Positions 8,476 to 17,110 are shown, numbered from the stretch's first letter. The stretch is 39,052 bases of DNA from Ahrensia sp. (GCA_002698425.1 NZXU01000061.1:1-39052), one strand, 5' to 3'. Numbers and translations: made by a program. The notes: generated from the sequence alone by a model not told the origin.

Positions 8476-8778
8476 ATGACGGGGCGTGCAAAGCAAATCG
8501 AGGTGTCGAACCTCTCGGGGCGAGTCTGGCGGGAAGGGCATACGTTCGACCTGCAGATCTACCGGCTGACGGGCCACGATCTCGGCTGGGTCCTGGAGGT
8601 CAAGGCGGATGGCAGCAAGCCTGTCATCTGGGATCATGCCTTCGCGAGCGAGGGCGCGGCGGTCAGCGAATTCAATCGCGCCGTGAAGGAGGAAGGATTG
8701 TCTGCGTTTCAGGTCGAAAGGCCCAGATTTCGCGGATTCGGAACCCCGCCCCGGGACGGCAAAGAGGAATTATCCTGA
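8476..8778 (+). CDS. Unknown small cytoplasmic protein
   Basis: The protein has about 100 residues, beginning MTGRAKQIEVSNLSGRVW, with no signal peptide or membrane segment. Alternating charged and hydrophobic residues (the DLQIYRLTGHDLGWVLEVKADG segment) suggest a small antiparallel beta-sheet followed by a helix (ASEGAAVSEFNRAVKEEG). GTG codons at 8470 and 8473 are alternative starts; ATG 8476 has GGGTGG just before it. Codon use matches neighbouring real genes. I do not recognise a family and propose no function. It stands between two transcription units. Confidence 0.6.
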   Translation: MTGRAKQIEVSNLSGRVWREGHTFDLQIYRLTGHDLGWVLEVKADGSKPVIWDHAFASEGAAVSEFNRAVKEEGLSAFQVERPRFRGFGTPPRDGKEELS

Positions 8779-9042
8779 GGCCTCGCCGCGCGCTGCGTGG
8801 ACACACGATCACGGCCGAAACCGCGACCGGCGAGCATGTCGGCCGGAATATCCGCATCAAGCCTCAAGGTGAGGACAAACTTGATCCCGCGTGTCCCAAA
8901 CTGGCGACATTTATAGCTAATTGCGGCGGATTTGTTTAAATCTCCCGTTAGGTAATGCGCTGTATATTCCATGCGATCAACTTGCATGTCGGCGTTCGGC
9001 ATTCCGCCGCTTTCGCGCCATGCTGCGTACCGGGGGGTGTGC

Positions 9043-10347
9043 ATGCAGCGGTTGTCCGAACTTCTCGCGTCCTTCGTCCGGGACCGCCGCGGCAATTTCG
9101 CAACCATGTTCATCGTGTTGAGCGTGCCGCTGTTCCTTGCCGCGTCGCTGTCGCTCGATACGGCGCGCATGTTCGCCGTCCACAACAAGCTGACTTTCGC
9201 GGTCGACGCGGCCGCCCTCGCCACGACCCAAGGCCTGACGCTCGGCGACATCTCGCTGGACGACGCGTCGAGTGCGGTACGCAAATATCTCGATGCCAAC
9301 CTGGATGGCCGAAGCCTCCAGGCGGCCGAGGTGACGGTCGATTCCATCACGGTCGACAAGGTTAATCGCTCGGTGCAGATCAAGGCACATGCGATGATGC
9401 CGATGACGTTCACCGGCATTGTCGGTTACGACAGGCACCGGGTCGACGCGGTTTCCAAGGCGCAATATTCCAATACCGAGGTCGAGGTGGTCATGGCGCT
9501 CGACGTCACCGGTTCGATGGGAAACAGGATCGGCGGTTGGGGAACTCCCACAAAATTGCAGGCGCTCAAGGACGCGGCCAGTTCCGGGCTGACGACTTTG
9601 TTCGCCGATCTGAATCCGGACGACCGGGTGCGCGTCGGCCTCGTGCCCTATTCGGAAGCGGTGAACGCGCAACCGATCATCGGCTCGATCCAGACGACCG
9701 GCGTCACCAAACGGCGATGCAACTATTATTACTGCTGGTGGGAGACGACTTATCCCGATTGCGTGCGCGAACGGACCGGCACCGAAAAGTACACCGACGC
9801 CTTTGCGACGAGCTCAGCCAAAATCGGCTCATCCGACTATGATTGCCCCAGTTCGAAGATCGTACCGCTCTCCTCCAACGAAAGCGACCTGAAGAACAAG
9901 ATCAGCTATTTCAGCGCGGGCGGCTGTACGGCGGGCCATCTGGGCATCGCCTGGGCCTATTACATGCTGTCGCCGAACTGGGCCGCCGCCTGGCCGGAAG
10001 GCTCCGACCCGGAAGCCTATGACAAGGCCGGCATGAGCAAGAATGCGATCATCATGACCGACGGCGAGTTCAACACGTTCGAATCGAACGGCTACTACTG
10101 CTCGTCGTCGGGAACCAACATGTCGGAAACCTATGCGCTGTCGCTGTGCGACGCGATGAAGGCCCGCAACATCAAGATCTATTCGATCGCCTTTAAGGCC
10201 GGGGCCGCCGCCGAAACCCTGATGAAGGGCTGCGCTTCGACCTATGCCGGCAACAAACTCTATTACAATGCGACGGACGACGAGACGCTGACGGAAGCCT
10301 TCGAGGAAATCGCTCGCGACATCAAGGGACTGAGGCTGGTGAACTGA
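9043..10347 (+). CDS. TadG-like pilus-associated protein with VWA domain, copy 1
   Basis: The product has 434 residues. The N-terminus MQRLSELLASFVRDRRGNFATMF, followed by a hydrophobic helix, is the TadE/TadG-type signal anchor (DRRGNFA motif) used by Flp-pilus accessory proteins. From residue ~150 a von Willebrand A domain follows, with the MIDAS motif D-V-T-G-S at 154 and later IIMTDGEFN. Eight cysteines lie in and after the domain (for example RRCNYYYCWWETTYPDC), all conserved in the neighbouring copy at 10596, which suggests disulfides outside the membrane. ATG 9043 follows GGGGGTG and gives the conserved start; the frame is open from 8971. No cpa/tad pilus genes are visible nearby, so this may be an orphan surface protein. 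Confidence 0.85.
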   Translation: MQRLSELLASFVRDRRGNFATMFIVLSVPLFLAASLSLDTARMFAVHNKLTFAVDAAALATTQGLTLGDISLDDASSAVRKYLDANLDGRSLQAAEVTVDSITVDKVNRSVQIKAHAMMPMTFTGIVGYDRHRVDAVSKAQYSNTEVEVVMALDVTGSMGNRIGGWGTPTKLQALKDAASSGLTTLFADLNPDDRVRVGLVPYSEAVNAQPIIGSIQTTGVTKRRCNYYYCWWETTYPDCVRERTGTEKYTDAFATSSAKIGSSDYDCPSSKIVPLSSNESDLKNKISYFSAGGCTAGHLGIAWAYYMLSPNWAAAWPEGSDPEAYDKAGMSKNAIIMTDGEFNTFESNGYYCSSSGTNMSETYALSLCDAMKARNIKIYSIAFKAGAAAETLMKGCASTYAGNKLYYNATDDETLTEAFEEIARDIKGLRLVN

Positions 10348-10595
10348 CGTTGCGTTACTTTCCGTGGCGCCCTCCCGGCGCCGCCCGGACCTGCCGATGG
10401 CGAGGCGCGGAAACCGATGTTTCCGGCGCGCCGCCATACGTGCATCCATTTACGGGATGGAAACCATCACGGCTGCGAATCCCGTCATATCCCGTTCCTT
10501 AACGGTTCCGCGACCGCGCTGAGCTAAACCGGACTCCGTCGCATGGCGGAATGCGCTGATCCGTGTCCCCTGTCATGCCAAGGCAAAGGGGTTGG

Positions 10596-11906
10596 ATGAT
10601 GAAGCGTTTTCTCGAAATTGTTCATGACTTCGCGGAAGACCGCCGTGGCAATTTCGCGACGATGTTCATCGTGCTCAGCGTTCCCCTTTTGCTGGCGGCG
10701 TCGTTGTCGATCGACGCGGCCCGGATGTTCTCGGTCCACAACAAGCTTGCTTTCGCGGTCGATGCCGCAGCGCTCGCGACGACGCAGGACCTGACGCTCG
10801 GCACGATTGCGGAAGACGACGCCGAAGAAACGGTGCGCAAATATCTCGACGCCAATCTGGACGATCGCAATCTTTCGGCGGCGCAGGTCACCGTCGACGA
10901 TATCGCGATCGACAAGGTCAATCGCTCCGTGTCGATCGAGGCGCATGCGATGATGCCGATGACCTTCACCGGCATTGTCGGTTACGAGAAGCATCGCGTC
11001 GAAGCCGAAACCAAGGCGCAGTTTTCCAACACGGAAGTCGAAGTCGTCATGGCGCTCGACATCACCGGGTCGATGGGCAACAGGATTGGCGGTTGGGGCA
11101 CGCCGACAAAACTGTCGGCGCTCAAGGACGCCGCCAAGCTCGCGCTGAAGACGCTGTTTGAAGATGTGAGCGAGGAAGATCGCATCCGGGTCGGCCTGGT
11201 ACCCTATTCCGAGGCCGTGAATGCCGGACCGGTGATCGACAGTATCGAGACGACCGGCATCACCCGGCGGAGATGCAACTATTACAGCTGCTGGTATGAG
11301 ACGACCTATCCGGACTGCGTGGCCGAACGCACCGGAAACGACAAATATACCGACACTTTCGCGACCAGTTACGCGAAGATAACGTCATCGAGATATGACT
11401 GCCCCGATGCGGAAATCGTGCCGCTGACGACCAATGAAGCGACGTTGAAGTCGGAGATCGACGATTTTGGCGCCGATGGCTGCACGGCGGGCCATATCGC
11501 CATCGCGTGGTCCTACTACATGCTGTCGTCCAAATGGGCCGCGGCATGGCCGGAAGGCTCCGATCCGGAGGCTTTCGACAAGGCGGGCGTCAGCAAATAT
11601 GCGATCATCATGACCGACGGTGAGTTCAACACATTCGAGACCGCCGGTTATTCCTGCTCCAGCTATTATGGCGCGAGCAAGTCGGAGACCTATGCCAAGA
11701 ACCTCTGTTCCGCGATGAGGACCAGCGGCATCAAGATCTATTCGATCGCCTTCGCCGCCGGCTCGGACGCGGAAGAGCTCATGAAGGATTGCGCGTCCTC
11801 GTCGGGCGGCCGGAAGCTCTACTACAACGCCTCGAACGAGAACGACCTGGAAAGTGCGTTCCTCGAGATCGCGCGCGACATCAAGGGTCTCAGACTGGTC
11901 AACTGA
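10596..11906 (+). CDS. TadG-like pilus-associated protein with VWA domain, copy 2
   Basis: The protein has 436 residues and lies 248 bases after a close paralogue in the same orientation; the two align over their whole length almost without gaps. It has the same layout: N-terminal EDRRGNFATMF membrane anchor, linker, and VWA domain with MIDAS D-I-T-G-S at 155 and IIMTDGEFN. All eight cysteines match the first copy. The two differ mainly in surface-type positions, indicating an old duplication with both copies kept functional. ATG 10596 follows an AAAGGGG site; a second ATG at 10599 is also possible. The gene ends at a clear terminator. The VWA domain suggests a metal-dependent adhesion or assembly role. 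Confidence 0.85.
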   Translation: MMKRFLEIVHDFAEDRRGNFATMFIVLSVPLLLAASLSIDAARMFSVHNKLAFAVDAAALATTQDLTLGTIAEDDAEETVRKYLDANLDDRNLSAAQVTVDDIAIDKVNRSVSIEAHAMMPMTFTGIVGYEKHRVEAETKAQFSNTEVEVVMALDITGSMGNRIGGWGTPTKLSALKDAAKLALKTLFEDVSEEDRIRVGLVPYSEAVNAGPVIDSIETTGITRRRCNYYSCWYETTYPDCVAERTGNDKYTDTFATSYAKITSSRYDCPDAEIVPLTTNEATLKSEIDDFGADGCTAGHIAIAWSYYMLSSKWAAAWPEGSDPEAFDKAGVSKYAIIMTDGEFNTFETAGYSCSSYYGASKSETYAKNLCSAMRTSGIKIYSIAFAAGSDAEELMKDCASSSGGRKLYYNASNENDLESAFLEIARDIKGLRLVN

Positions 11907-11911
11907 CCGGG

Positions 11912-11933
11912 AGGCGGCGCTTGCCGCCTTTTC
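11912..11933 (+). terminator. Rho-independent terminator after the VWA gene pair
   Basis: AGGCGGC and GCCGCCT form a 7-bp stem with a GCTT loop, followed by TTTTCC, six bases after the stop of the second VWA gene. It also separates that transcript from the convergent WYL regulator. Confidence 0.85.
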
Positions 11934-11964
11934 CTGTCCGGAGCCGTTCATCGGGCGGCAGGCC

Positions 11965-12675
11965 CTATCGATACTCGCCGCGGGGGCCGTGTTCGCCGCT
12001 TTCCTCCATCTGGCGGTAGAAGTCGCGAATGGTCTTGCCGCGTTCAGGGCGGAAGGTCTCGGCCAGGGTTTCGATCTCGCGCACCCGGTTGACGCGGAAC
12101 ATGCGGAAATCCTCGCGCAGCAGGCACCAGCCGACGAAGAGCCAGCGATCACCCCAGAACCAGAGCCCGAGCGGGCGGATGGAGCGGCTGGTGGGCTTGC
12201 CGTCGCCATCGACGTAATCGAAGCGAATGAGGTTGCGGCTTTCCGCGGCGCGCTCGACGACATCGAGCTTTTCGCGGTCGGCGTCGCTCATCAGGAAGGT
12301 CGGCGCGTGGATCTCGGTCGCGCGCAGGCGGGCGCGCTCGGCGTCGGGCAGGATCGCCTCGATCTTGACGAGCGCCTCCTCGGCCGCGCGGGCGAGCGTC
12401 GCGCCACCAAGCGCCTTGACGAGGCGGGCACCGGCAACCAGCGAGACGATCTCGTCACGCGAGAACATCAGCGGCGGAAGATCGAAGCCCTCGCGCATGA
12501 TGTATCCGACACCCGCCTCGCCATCGATCGGCACGCCGGTCGACTGGAGGTCGGCGATGTCGCGATAGATCGTGCGCTCGGAGACTTCGAGTTTTTCGGC
12601 GAGCTTCTTCGCCGTGACGAGCCGGCCGCCCCGCAGGTGCTGAACGATCTGGAAGAGGCGGTCGGCGCGTCGCAT
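11965..12675 (-). CDS. YafY-type transcriptional regulator with HTH and WYL domains
   Basis: The product has 236 residues from the ATG at 12675 (MRRADRLFQIVQHLRGGRL). Residues 1-60 form a DeoR/HTH_11-like winged helix, including ERTIYRDIADLQSTGVPI. The C-terminal half is a WYL ligand-sensing domain (SIRPLGLWFWGDRWLFVGWC), here with WLF in place of the canonical WYL tripeptide. The frame extends further upstream, but that part overlaps the VOC gene. The ATG lies four bases after the VOC stop, so the two are co-transcribed. YafY-type proteins usually control their own operon, and the 24-bp palindrome before the VOC gene is the likely operator. The inducer is unknown. Confidence 0.9.
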   Translation of the reverse strand: MRRADRLFQIVQHLRGGRLVTAKKLAEKLEVSERTIYRDIADLQSTGVPIDGEAGVGYIMREGFDLPPLMFSRDEIVSLVAGARLVKALGGATLARAAEEALVKIEAILPDAERARLRATEIHAPTFLMSDADREKLDVVERAAESRNLIRFDYVDGDGKPTSRSIRPLGLWFWGDRWLFVGWCLLREDFRMFRVNRVREIETLAETFRPERGKTIRDFYRQMEESGEHGPRGEYR

Positions 12676-12679
12676 CGGA

Positions 12680-13057
12680 TCACGCAGCGTAGGCGAACAG
12701 GCCGATGGAATTGCCATCGGGATCGGTGGCGTAGAAGAAGCTTCCGGCCGGGATGTCGATCGCCGGAGACAAGACCTGGCCGCCGGCGGCCTTCACCCTG
12801 CCCATCGCGTCGTCGAGCGACCCGTCGACGGCGAGATGGATGGTGTTGCCGGAGCCGGCCTCGGCCGGCTTGCCCGGATAGAGATGGCCGGAGACGCCCA
12901 TGTCGTCCATGGAGGAGAACATGACCATCGGATTGGGGCCGGTATCGTCCCGGCGCATGGAGATGGACAGCACTTCCTCGTAGAAGCGCTTGGAGGCATC
13001 GAGGTCGGAGACCGGGATCTCGAACCAGACGCAGGTGTTTTTCGGCATATCGGACAT
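12680..13057 (-). CDS. VOC-superfamily (glyoxalase/bleomycin-resistance-like) protein
   Basis: The protein has 125 residues with one vicinal-oxygen-chelate domain made of two beta-alpha-beta-beta-beta halves. The first begins VWFEIPVSDLDASKRFYEEVL and the second contains HLAVDGSLDDAMGRVKAAGG, ending FFYATDPDGNSIGLFAYA. A His in the second half (TIHLAV) and the DPDGN turn are typical. The chemistry in this superfamily varies (isomerases, dioxygenases, antibiotic binding), so no substrate can be assigned. It heads a two-gene operon with the WYL regulator, four bases apart, and a perfect palindrome lies 50 bases upstream of its ATG. Confidence 0.9.
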   Translation of the reverse strand: MSDMPKNTCVWFEIPVSDLDASKRFYEEVLSISMRRDDTGPNPMVMFSSMDDMGVSGHLYPGKPAEAGSGNTIHLAVDGSLDDAMGRVKAAGGQVLSPAIDIPAGSFFYATDPDGNSIGLFAYAA

Positions 13058-13107
13058 GATCGGTCCCTTTCGGATGGAGTGGAGTACGGCTGCACTCTCT
13101 CACACCC

Positions 13108-13131
13108 CTCCTGACAGCATTCTGTCAGGAG
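13108..13131 (-). promoter_or_regulatory. Perfect palindrome, probable operator of the VOC-WYL operon
   Basis: CTCCTGACAG and CTGTCAGGAG form a perfect 10-bp inverted repeat around CATT, 50 bases upstream of the VOC start. It is preferred as an operator for the WYL regulator of the same operon because no T-run follows it on either strand. It could also fold as a hairpin past the SDR gene stop 20 bases away. Confidence 0.65.
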
Positions 13132-13150
13132 CGCCGCCACCCGAAAACCG

Positions 13151-13942
13151 TCAATCCTCTTCGGGCACCGGCACCGTGTAGTTCAGCGCCAGCCGGCCGC
13201 CGTCGGCATAGATCGTCTGGCCGGTGATGTAACCGGCCTCGTCGGAGGCGAGGAAGGCGACGGTGGAGGCGATCTCGGACGTCTCGCCGATGCGCAGCAG
13301 CGGCGTGCGCGAGAGGATGCGGTTGCGCGCCTCCGGATCGTCGTTCACGCTGGCCAGCATTTCGGTCATGATCGAGCCCGGACCGACCGCGTTCACGCGG
13401 ATGCCGTAGGGCGCGAGCGACATGGCCATGACCTTGGTGAGCTGGTTCACGCCGCCCTTGGAGACGCAATAGGGCACCTGGTTGGGAATGGCGACCGTGG
13501 CGTTGATCGACGACATGTTGACGATGGCGCCGGCCGGCCCCTCGTTCTTGACCTTCTCGACCATCAGCCGCGCGGCGGCCTGGCCGCACAGGAACTGGCC
13601 CTTCAGATTGACGCGCATGACGCGCTCGAAATCGTCTTCCGTGATGTCGAGGAAGTCGGCCGCATGGACGATGCCGGCATTGTTGACGAGGATATCGATG
13701 TCGCCGAAGATGTCGAGCGTCGAGGCCATCAGGTTGTGGACCGAGAGCCGGTCGCCGACATCGGTGGCGATGAAGCGGACGTCGCCGAGCGTGGCGAGGT
13801 CCTTCTCGGCCGCCTGGCCCTTGCGCTCGTCGACATCGGCAATCGCGACGCGCACATTGTCCTGCAACAGCCGCTTGGCGATTGCGTAGCCGATACCCTG
13901 CGCGCCGCCCGTGACGATCGCGATCTTTCCGTCGAGTGCCAT
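13151..13942 (-). CDS. Short-chain dehydrogenase/reductase
   Basis: The product has 263 residues and is a classical SDR. It has the Rossmann motif TGGAQGIG near the N-terminus, an Asp/Glu-containing loop after the second strand (IADVDERKG, favouring NAD over NADP), NNAG, and the catalytic Ser-Tyr-Lys set (MSSINA...YCVSKGG). It also has the C-terminal GQTIYADGG typical of the 3-oxoacyl-ACP reductase/glucose-dehydrogenase-like subgroup. The substrate cannot be told from sequence. The gene lies 69 bases after the propionate-CoA ligase gene on the same strand, so they may share a transcript, although a hairpin sits between them. Confidence 0.92.
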   Translation of the reverse strand: MALDGKIAIVTGGAQGIGYAIAKRLLQDNVRVAIADVDERKGQAAEKDLATLGDVRFIATDVGDRLSVHNLMASTLDIFGDIDILVNNAGIVHAADFLDITEDDFERVMRVNLKGQFLCGQAAARLMVEKVKNEGPAGAIVNMSSINATVAIPNQVPYCVSKGGVNQLTKVMAMSLAPYGIRVNAVGPGSIMTEMLASVNDDPEARNRILSRTPLLRIGETSEIASTVAFLASDEAGYITGQTIYADGGRLALNYTVPVPEED

Positions 13943-13959
13943 GATGGTCTCCCTGATTT

Positions 13960-13983
13960 CCCGGGAGTGCTAGGCCTCCCGGG
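13960..13983 (-). other. Hairpin in the leader of the SDR gene
   Basis: CCCGGGAG and CTCCCGGG form a perfect 8-bp stem with an 8-base loop, between the prpE stop and the SDR start. There is no T-run, so it is not a classical terminator. It could end part of the prpE transcript, protect an RNA end, or be an operator. The role is unknown. Confidence 0.4.
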
Positions 13984-14011
13984 CAGGGGGCGTCAAGTCA
14001 CGAAGGGTATC

Positions 14012-15934
14012 TCAAGCGGCGGCCTGTCCCACCTTGCGTTCCTGCAGAACCGCGCCGATCTCGTCGAGGATCGCCGGGTCGTCAATCGTGGCAGGCATCT
14101 TCCAGGGTTCGCCGTCGGCGATCTTCTGCATGGTGCCGCGCAGGATCTTGCCGGAGCGGGTCTTGGGCAGGCGGGCGACGGTGAGCGCGATCTTGAAGGC
14201 GGCGACGGGGCCGATCTCGTCGCGCACCAGCTTGATCACCTCGCGCTCGATCTCGTCGACCGGGCGGGTGACGCCGGAATTGAGCACGATGAAGCCGGCG
14301 GGAAGCTGGCCCTTCAGCTGGTCGGCGATGCCGATGACGGCGCATTCGGCGACGTCTGGATGGCCGGCGATGACTTCCTCCATCGCGCCGGTCGACAGGC
14401 GGTGGCCGGCGACATTGATGATGTCGTCGGTGCGCGCCATGATGAAGAGGTAGCCGTCCTCGTCCATGTAACCGGCGTCCGACGTCTTGTAGTAGCCGGG
14501 GAACTCGTCGAGATAGGCGGAGCGGAAACGCTCATCGGCGTTCCACAGCGTCGGCAGGGCGGCCGGCGGCAGCGGCAGCTTGACGACGATGTTGCCGAGC
14601 GTGCCGGCGGGCACCGGATGGCCTGCATCGTCGATCACCTGCACGTCGTAGCCGGGCATGGAGACGGTCGGCGAGCCGATCTTGACCGGCAACTCGCCGA
14701 GACCCAGCGGATTGCCGGCGATCGCCCAGCCGGTTTCCGTCTGCCACCAGTGGTCGATGACCGGAACCTTCAGCTTGTCCTGCGCCCATTTGATCGTGTC
14801 CGGATCGGCGCGCTCGCCGGCCAGGAACAGCGACCGCAGGCTCGACAGGTCGTAATTGCCGATCAGGCTGCCGGTCGGGTCTTCCTTCTTGATGGCGCGG
14901 AAGGCGGTCGGCGCAGTGAACAGCGACGAGACGCCATGGTCCCGGATGACGCGCCAGAACGTGCCGGCGTCGGGCGTGCCGACCGGCTTGCCCTCGAAGA
15001 CGATGGAAGTCGCGCCGAGGATCAGCGGCGCATAGGCGATGTAGGAATGGCCGACCACCCAGCCGACATCGGAGGCGGCCCAGAAGACCTCGCCGGGCTC
15101 GATGCCGTAGAGCGCCTTCATGGAGAACAACAGCGCGACCATGTGGCCGCCATTGTCGCGGACCACGCCCTTGGGCTGGCCGGTCGTGCCGGAGGTGTAG
15201 AGGATATAAAGCGGGTCGGTCGCGGCGACGGGGACGCATGGCACCCTGGTGCCGGCTTCCATATGCGCCCAGACGGCTGCGGCGTAATCCGTGTCGCGGC
15301 CCGGCTCGAGATCGTAGGGATGTTCCTCGCGCTCCAGCACGAGGCAATGGTCGGGCTTGAACGTGGCCTGCGCGATCGCCGCGTCGAGCAGCGGCTTGTA
15401 GGGAACCTGGCGCGACGGCTCGATGCCGCAGGAGGCGGCGACGACCACTTTCGGGTGGCAGTCGTCGATGCGGGTGGCGAGTTCATGCGCCGCGAAGCCG
15501 CCGAAGACGACCGAATGGACCGCGCCCAGGCGGGCGACGGCGAGCATGGTGAAGACGGCTTCCGGCACCATCGGCATGTAGATCAGGACGCGGTCGCCCT
15601 TTTCGACGCCGAGATCGCGCAGCACGGCGGCGAGCGCCTCGACCTCGTTTAGCACTTCCGAATAGGTGAAGGTCTTCTTCTTGCCGGTGATCGGGCTGTC
15701 ATAGATGATCGCGGCCTGGTCGCCGCGGCCGGCTTCGACATGGCGGTCGACGGCGTTATGGCAGGTGTTGCATTCCGCGCCGGAAAACCAGCGGCCGTAA
15801 ACGCCGGCGTCCGGATCGAAAACGGTGTCCCACGGCTTGAACCAGTCGATGGCCTCGGCCTGTTTTTCCCAGAACAGGCCCGGATCCTTCTTCCAGTCGG
15901 CATAGACGGCGTGATAGCTGGACGCATTGCTCAT
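14012..15934 (-). CDS. prpE: Propionate-CoA ligase (propionyl-CoA synthetase, AMP-forming)
   Basis: The enzyme has 640 residues and belongs to the ANL superfamily, making acyl-CoA from a short-chain acid, ATP and CoA. The phosphate-binding loop YTSGTTGQPKGVV, the WWQTETGW core motif, the hinge with YKTSDAGYMDEDGYLFIMAR, and the catalytic lysine in KTRSGKILR are all present. N-terminal features (WFKPWDTVFD, CHNAVDRH) and the RDNGGH segment after the loop fit PrpE/ACSS3 better than acetyl-CoA synthetase, so propionate is the likely best substrate; acetate activity is possible. The ATG follows GGGAGGAG. The SDR gene lies downstream. No methylcitrate-cycle genes are in the window. Confidence 0.88.
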   Translation of the reverse strand: MSNASSYHAVYADWKKDPGLFWEKQAEAIDWFKPWDTVFDPDAGVYGRWFSGAECNTCHNAVDRHVEAGRGDQAAIIYDSPITGKKKTFTYSEVLNEVEALAAVLRDLGVEKGDRVLIYMPMVPEAVFTMLAVARLGAVHSVVFGGFAAHELATRIDDCHPKVVVAASCGIEPSRQVPYKPLLDAAIAQATFKPDHCLVLEREEHPYDLEPGRDTDYAAAVWAHMEAGTRVPCVPVAATDPLYILYTSGTTGQPKGVVRDNGGHMVALLFSMKALYGIEPGEVFWAASDVGWVVGHSYIAYAPLILGATSIVFEGKPVGTPDAGTFWRVIRDHGVSSLFTAPTAFRAIKKEDPTGSLIGNYDLSSLRSLFLAGERADPDTIKWAQDKLKVPVIDHWWQTETGWAIAGNPLGLGELPVKIGSPTVSMPGYDVQVIDDAGHPVPAGTLGNIVVKLPLPPAALPTLWNADERFRSAYLDEFPGYYKTSDAGYMDEDGYLFIMARTDDIINVAGHRLSTGAMEEVIAGHPDVAECAVIGIADQLKGQLPAGFIVLNSGVTRPVDEIEREVIKLVRDEIGPVAAFKIALTVARLPKTRSGKILRGTMQKIADGEPWKMPATIDDPAILDEIGAVLQERKVGQAAA

Positions 15935-16102
15935 GACGATACTCCTCCCGCATTCATAAGACCCGGTCCCGGCTTCCCTCCGGAACGCGGTTTCCTCGTG
16001 CCAGAACGGATGCTATTCGTCCATTTGACTTACGCCTAAGCCGAACAGGGCCGGAGCGCGACAATTGCGCACAGCCCGCAACCCGAGCCGGACGGATCTC
16101 TC

Positions 16103-16261
16103 TTGATCACCAAACTGCTTTCAGTATTCGTCGTCCTGGCCATGCTTGTCCAGATCATCAAGCCGCTCGGCCTGCCGGGACTAAGACGACGCGGCGACTT
16201 CTGGAAACTGCCGCTCGCGGGCTTCTTCGTAATCGTGCTGATCACGGCGCTGCAGATGTAG
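16103..16261 (+). CDS. Small membrane protein, 52 residues
   Basis: A TTG at 16103, preceded by GGACGGA with six bases of spacing, opens a 52-codon frame. The product has two hydrophobic segments, LLSVFVVLAMLVQII and LPLAGFFVIVLITALQM, separated by a charged turn with LRRRGDFW. The Lys/Arg-rich loop suggests a hairpin with the loop in the cytoplasm. The last 81 bases overlap, on the opposite strand, the 3' end of the SGNH hydrolase gene. I recall similar short unnamed proteins in rhizobial genomes but cannot verify it here. The function is unknown. Confidence 0.6.
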   Translation: MITKLLSVFVVLAMLVQIIKPLGLPGLRRRGDFWKLPLAGFFVIVLITALQM

Positions 16262-16993
16262 GCCCGGCCGTCCCGGGCGCAGCAGGTCGGCGAGCAGGAA
16301 GCCGGCGAGATGTTCGGCCCAGTTGCGGTATCCGGCCGGACCGGCATGGAAACCGTCGCGGGCGAATTCGTGCGGGCCGGCGATCGGCACCGGATCGGCC
16401 ATCACCGCGCCGCGCTCGCGGCAAAGCCGGGTGCCCATGGCGTTGATCAGCTCGGCGCGCATCTGCAGGATCTTTCCGAGCGAGCGGGGCAGGGCGGGAA
16501 CGCGGGTCATGTCGGCAAGCGGCGACCAGACGATGCGGGCATCGGGAAAGCGGGTGCGCGCCGCATAGAGCAGCGTGCCGAAATGATGCTTGAAGCGGCG
16601 GATGACATGGAAATTCTTCATGTCGTTGGTGCCGACCGCGAGCACGACATGGGTGAAATCGCGACGCTCGACATGCGGCAGGACATGGTCGCGCAGATCG
16701 GCCGAGGTGGCCGAATTGGCGCCCGCGGCGCGCCAGCGCACGGGGCGGCCGGTCCGGTCGTTGAGCGCGCGGGCGAGGTTCCAGGTCAGCGTCTCGTCGA
16801 GGCGCGACATGCCGACCGAGGCGACCGAGGAATCGCCGGCGACGAGAAGGCGGATCTCCTCTCCCATGCCGTTGAAGCGGCCTTCCTGCGGCAGGTCTGC
16901 GGGCAGAAGCCGCTCGATCCGCAGCCGCACGGATATTCCCTGCCATGCATAGACGGGAAAGGCGATCCAGCTGTAGAGCGCCTTGGAAAGCAT
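16181..16993 (-). CDS. SGNH/GDSL-family hydrolase
   Basis: The product has 270 residues. The SGNH blocks are all visible: GDSSVAS with the catalytic Ser, AGANSATSAD, AVGTNDM with the Asn, and DGFHAGPAGY carrying the Asp-x-x-His pair. These make it a probable lipase/esterase or acetylxylan-esterase-type enzyme. The N-terminus (MLSKALYSWIAFPVYAWQGISV) is hydrophobic and may be a membrane anchor rather than a cleaved signal. The last 25 residues are polar and overlap a convergent small gene, so the conserved domain may end well before the stop. The substrate is not predictable. Confidence 0.88.
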   Translation of the reverse strand: MLSKALYSWIAFPVYAWQGISVRLRIERLLPADLPQEGRFNGMGEEIRLLVAGDSSVASVGMSRLDETLTWNLARALNDRTGRPVRWRAAGANSATSADLRDHVLPHVERRDFTHVVLAVGTNDMKNFHVIRRFKHHFGTLLYAARTRFPDARIVWSPLADMTRVPALPRSLGKILQMRAELINAMGTRLCRERGAVMADPVPIAGPHEFARDGFHAGPAGYRNWAEHLAGFLLADLLRPGRPGLHLQRRDQHDYEEARERQFPEVAASS

Positions 16994-17110
16994 GACGCCA
17001 ACAATCCCTGAAACATAAAAAACCGTAGCGCCCGAACCGGCGCCACGGAGATATTTAGAAACGGTTCCCGTCTCAGCAATATGACAGGGCGGTGAATGGC
17101 GGTCTCACGG

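Noticed and set aside
10348..10595. Possible gene or terminator between the two VWA genes
   Set aside because: Only a GGCGCC-CTCCC-GGCGCC hairpin without a T-run is visible, and no frame has a start with protein-like sequence.
13664..15652. 662-codon plus-strand frame opposite the SDR and prpE genes
   Set aside because: It crosses two unrelated minus-strand genes and has shadow-type composition with no recognisable domain.
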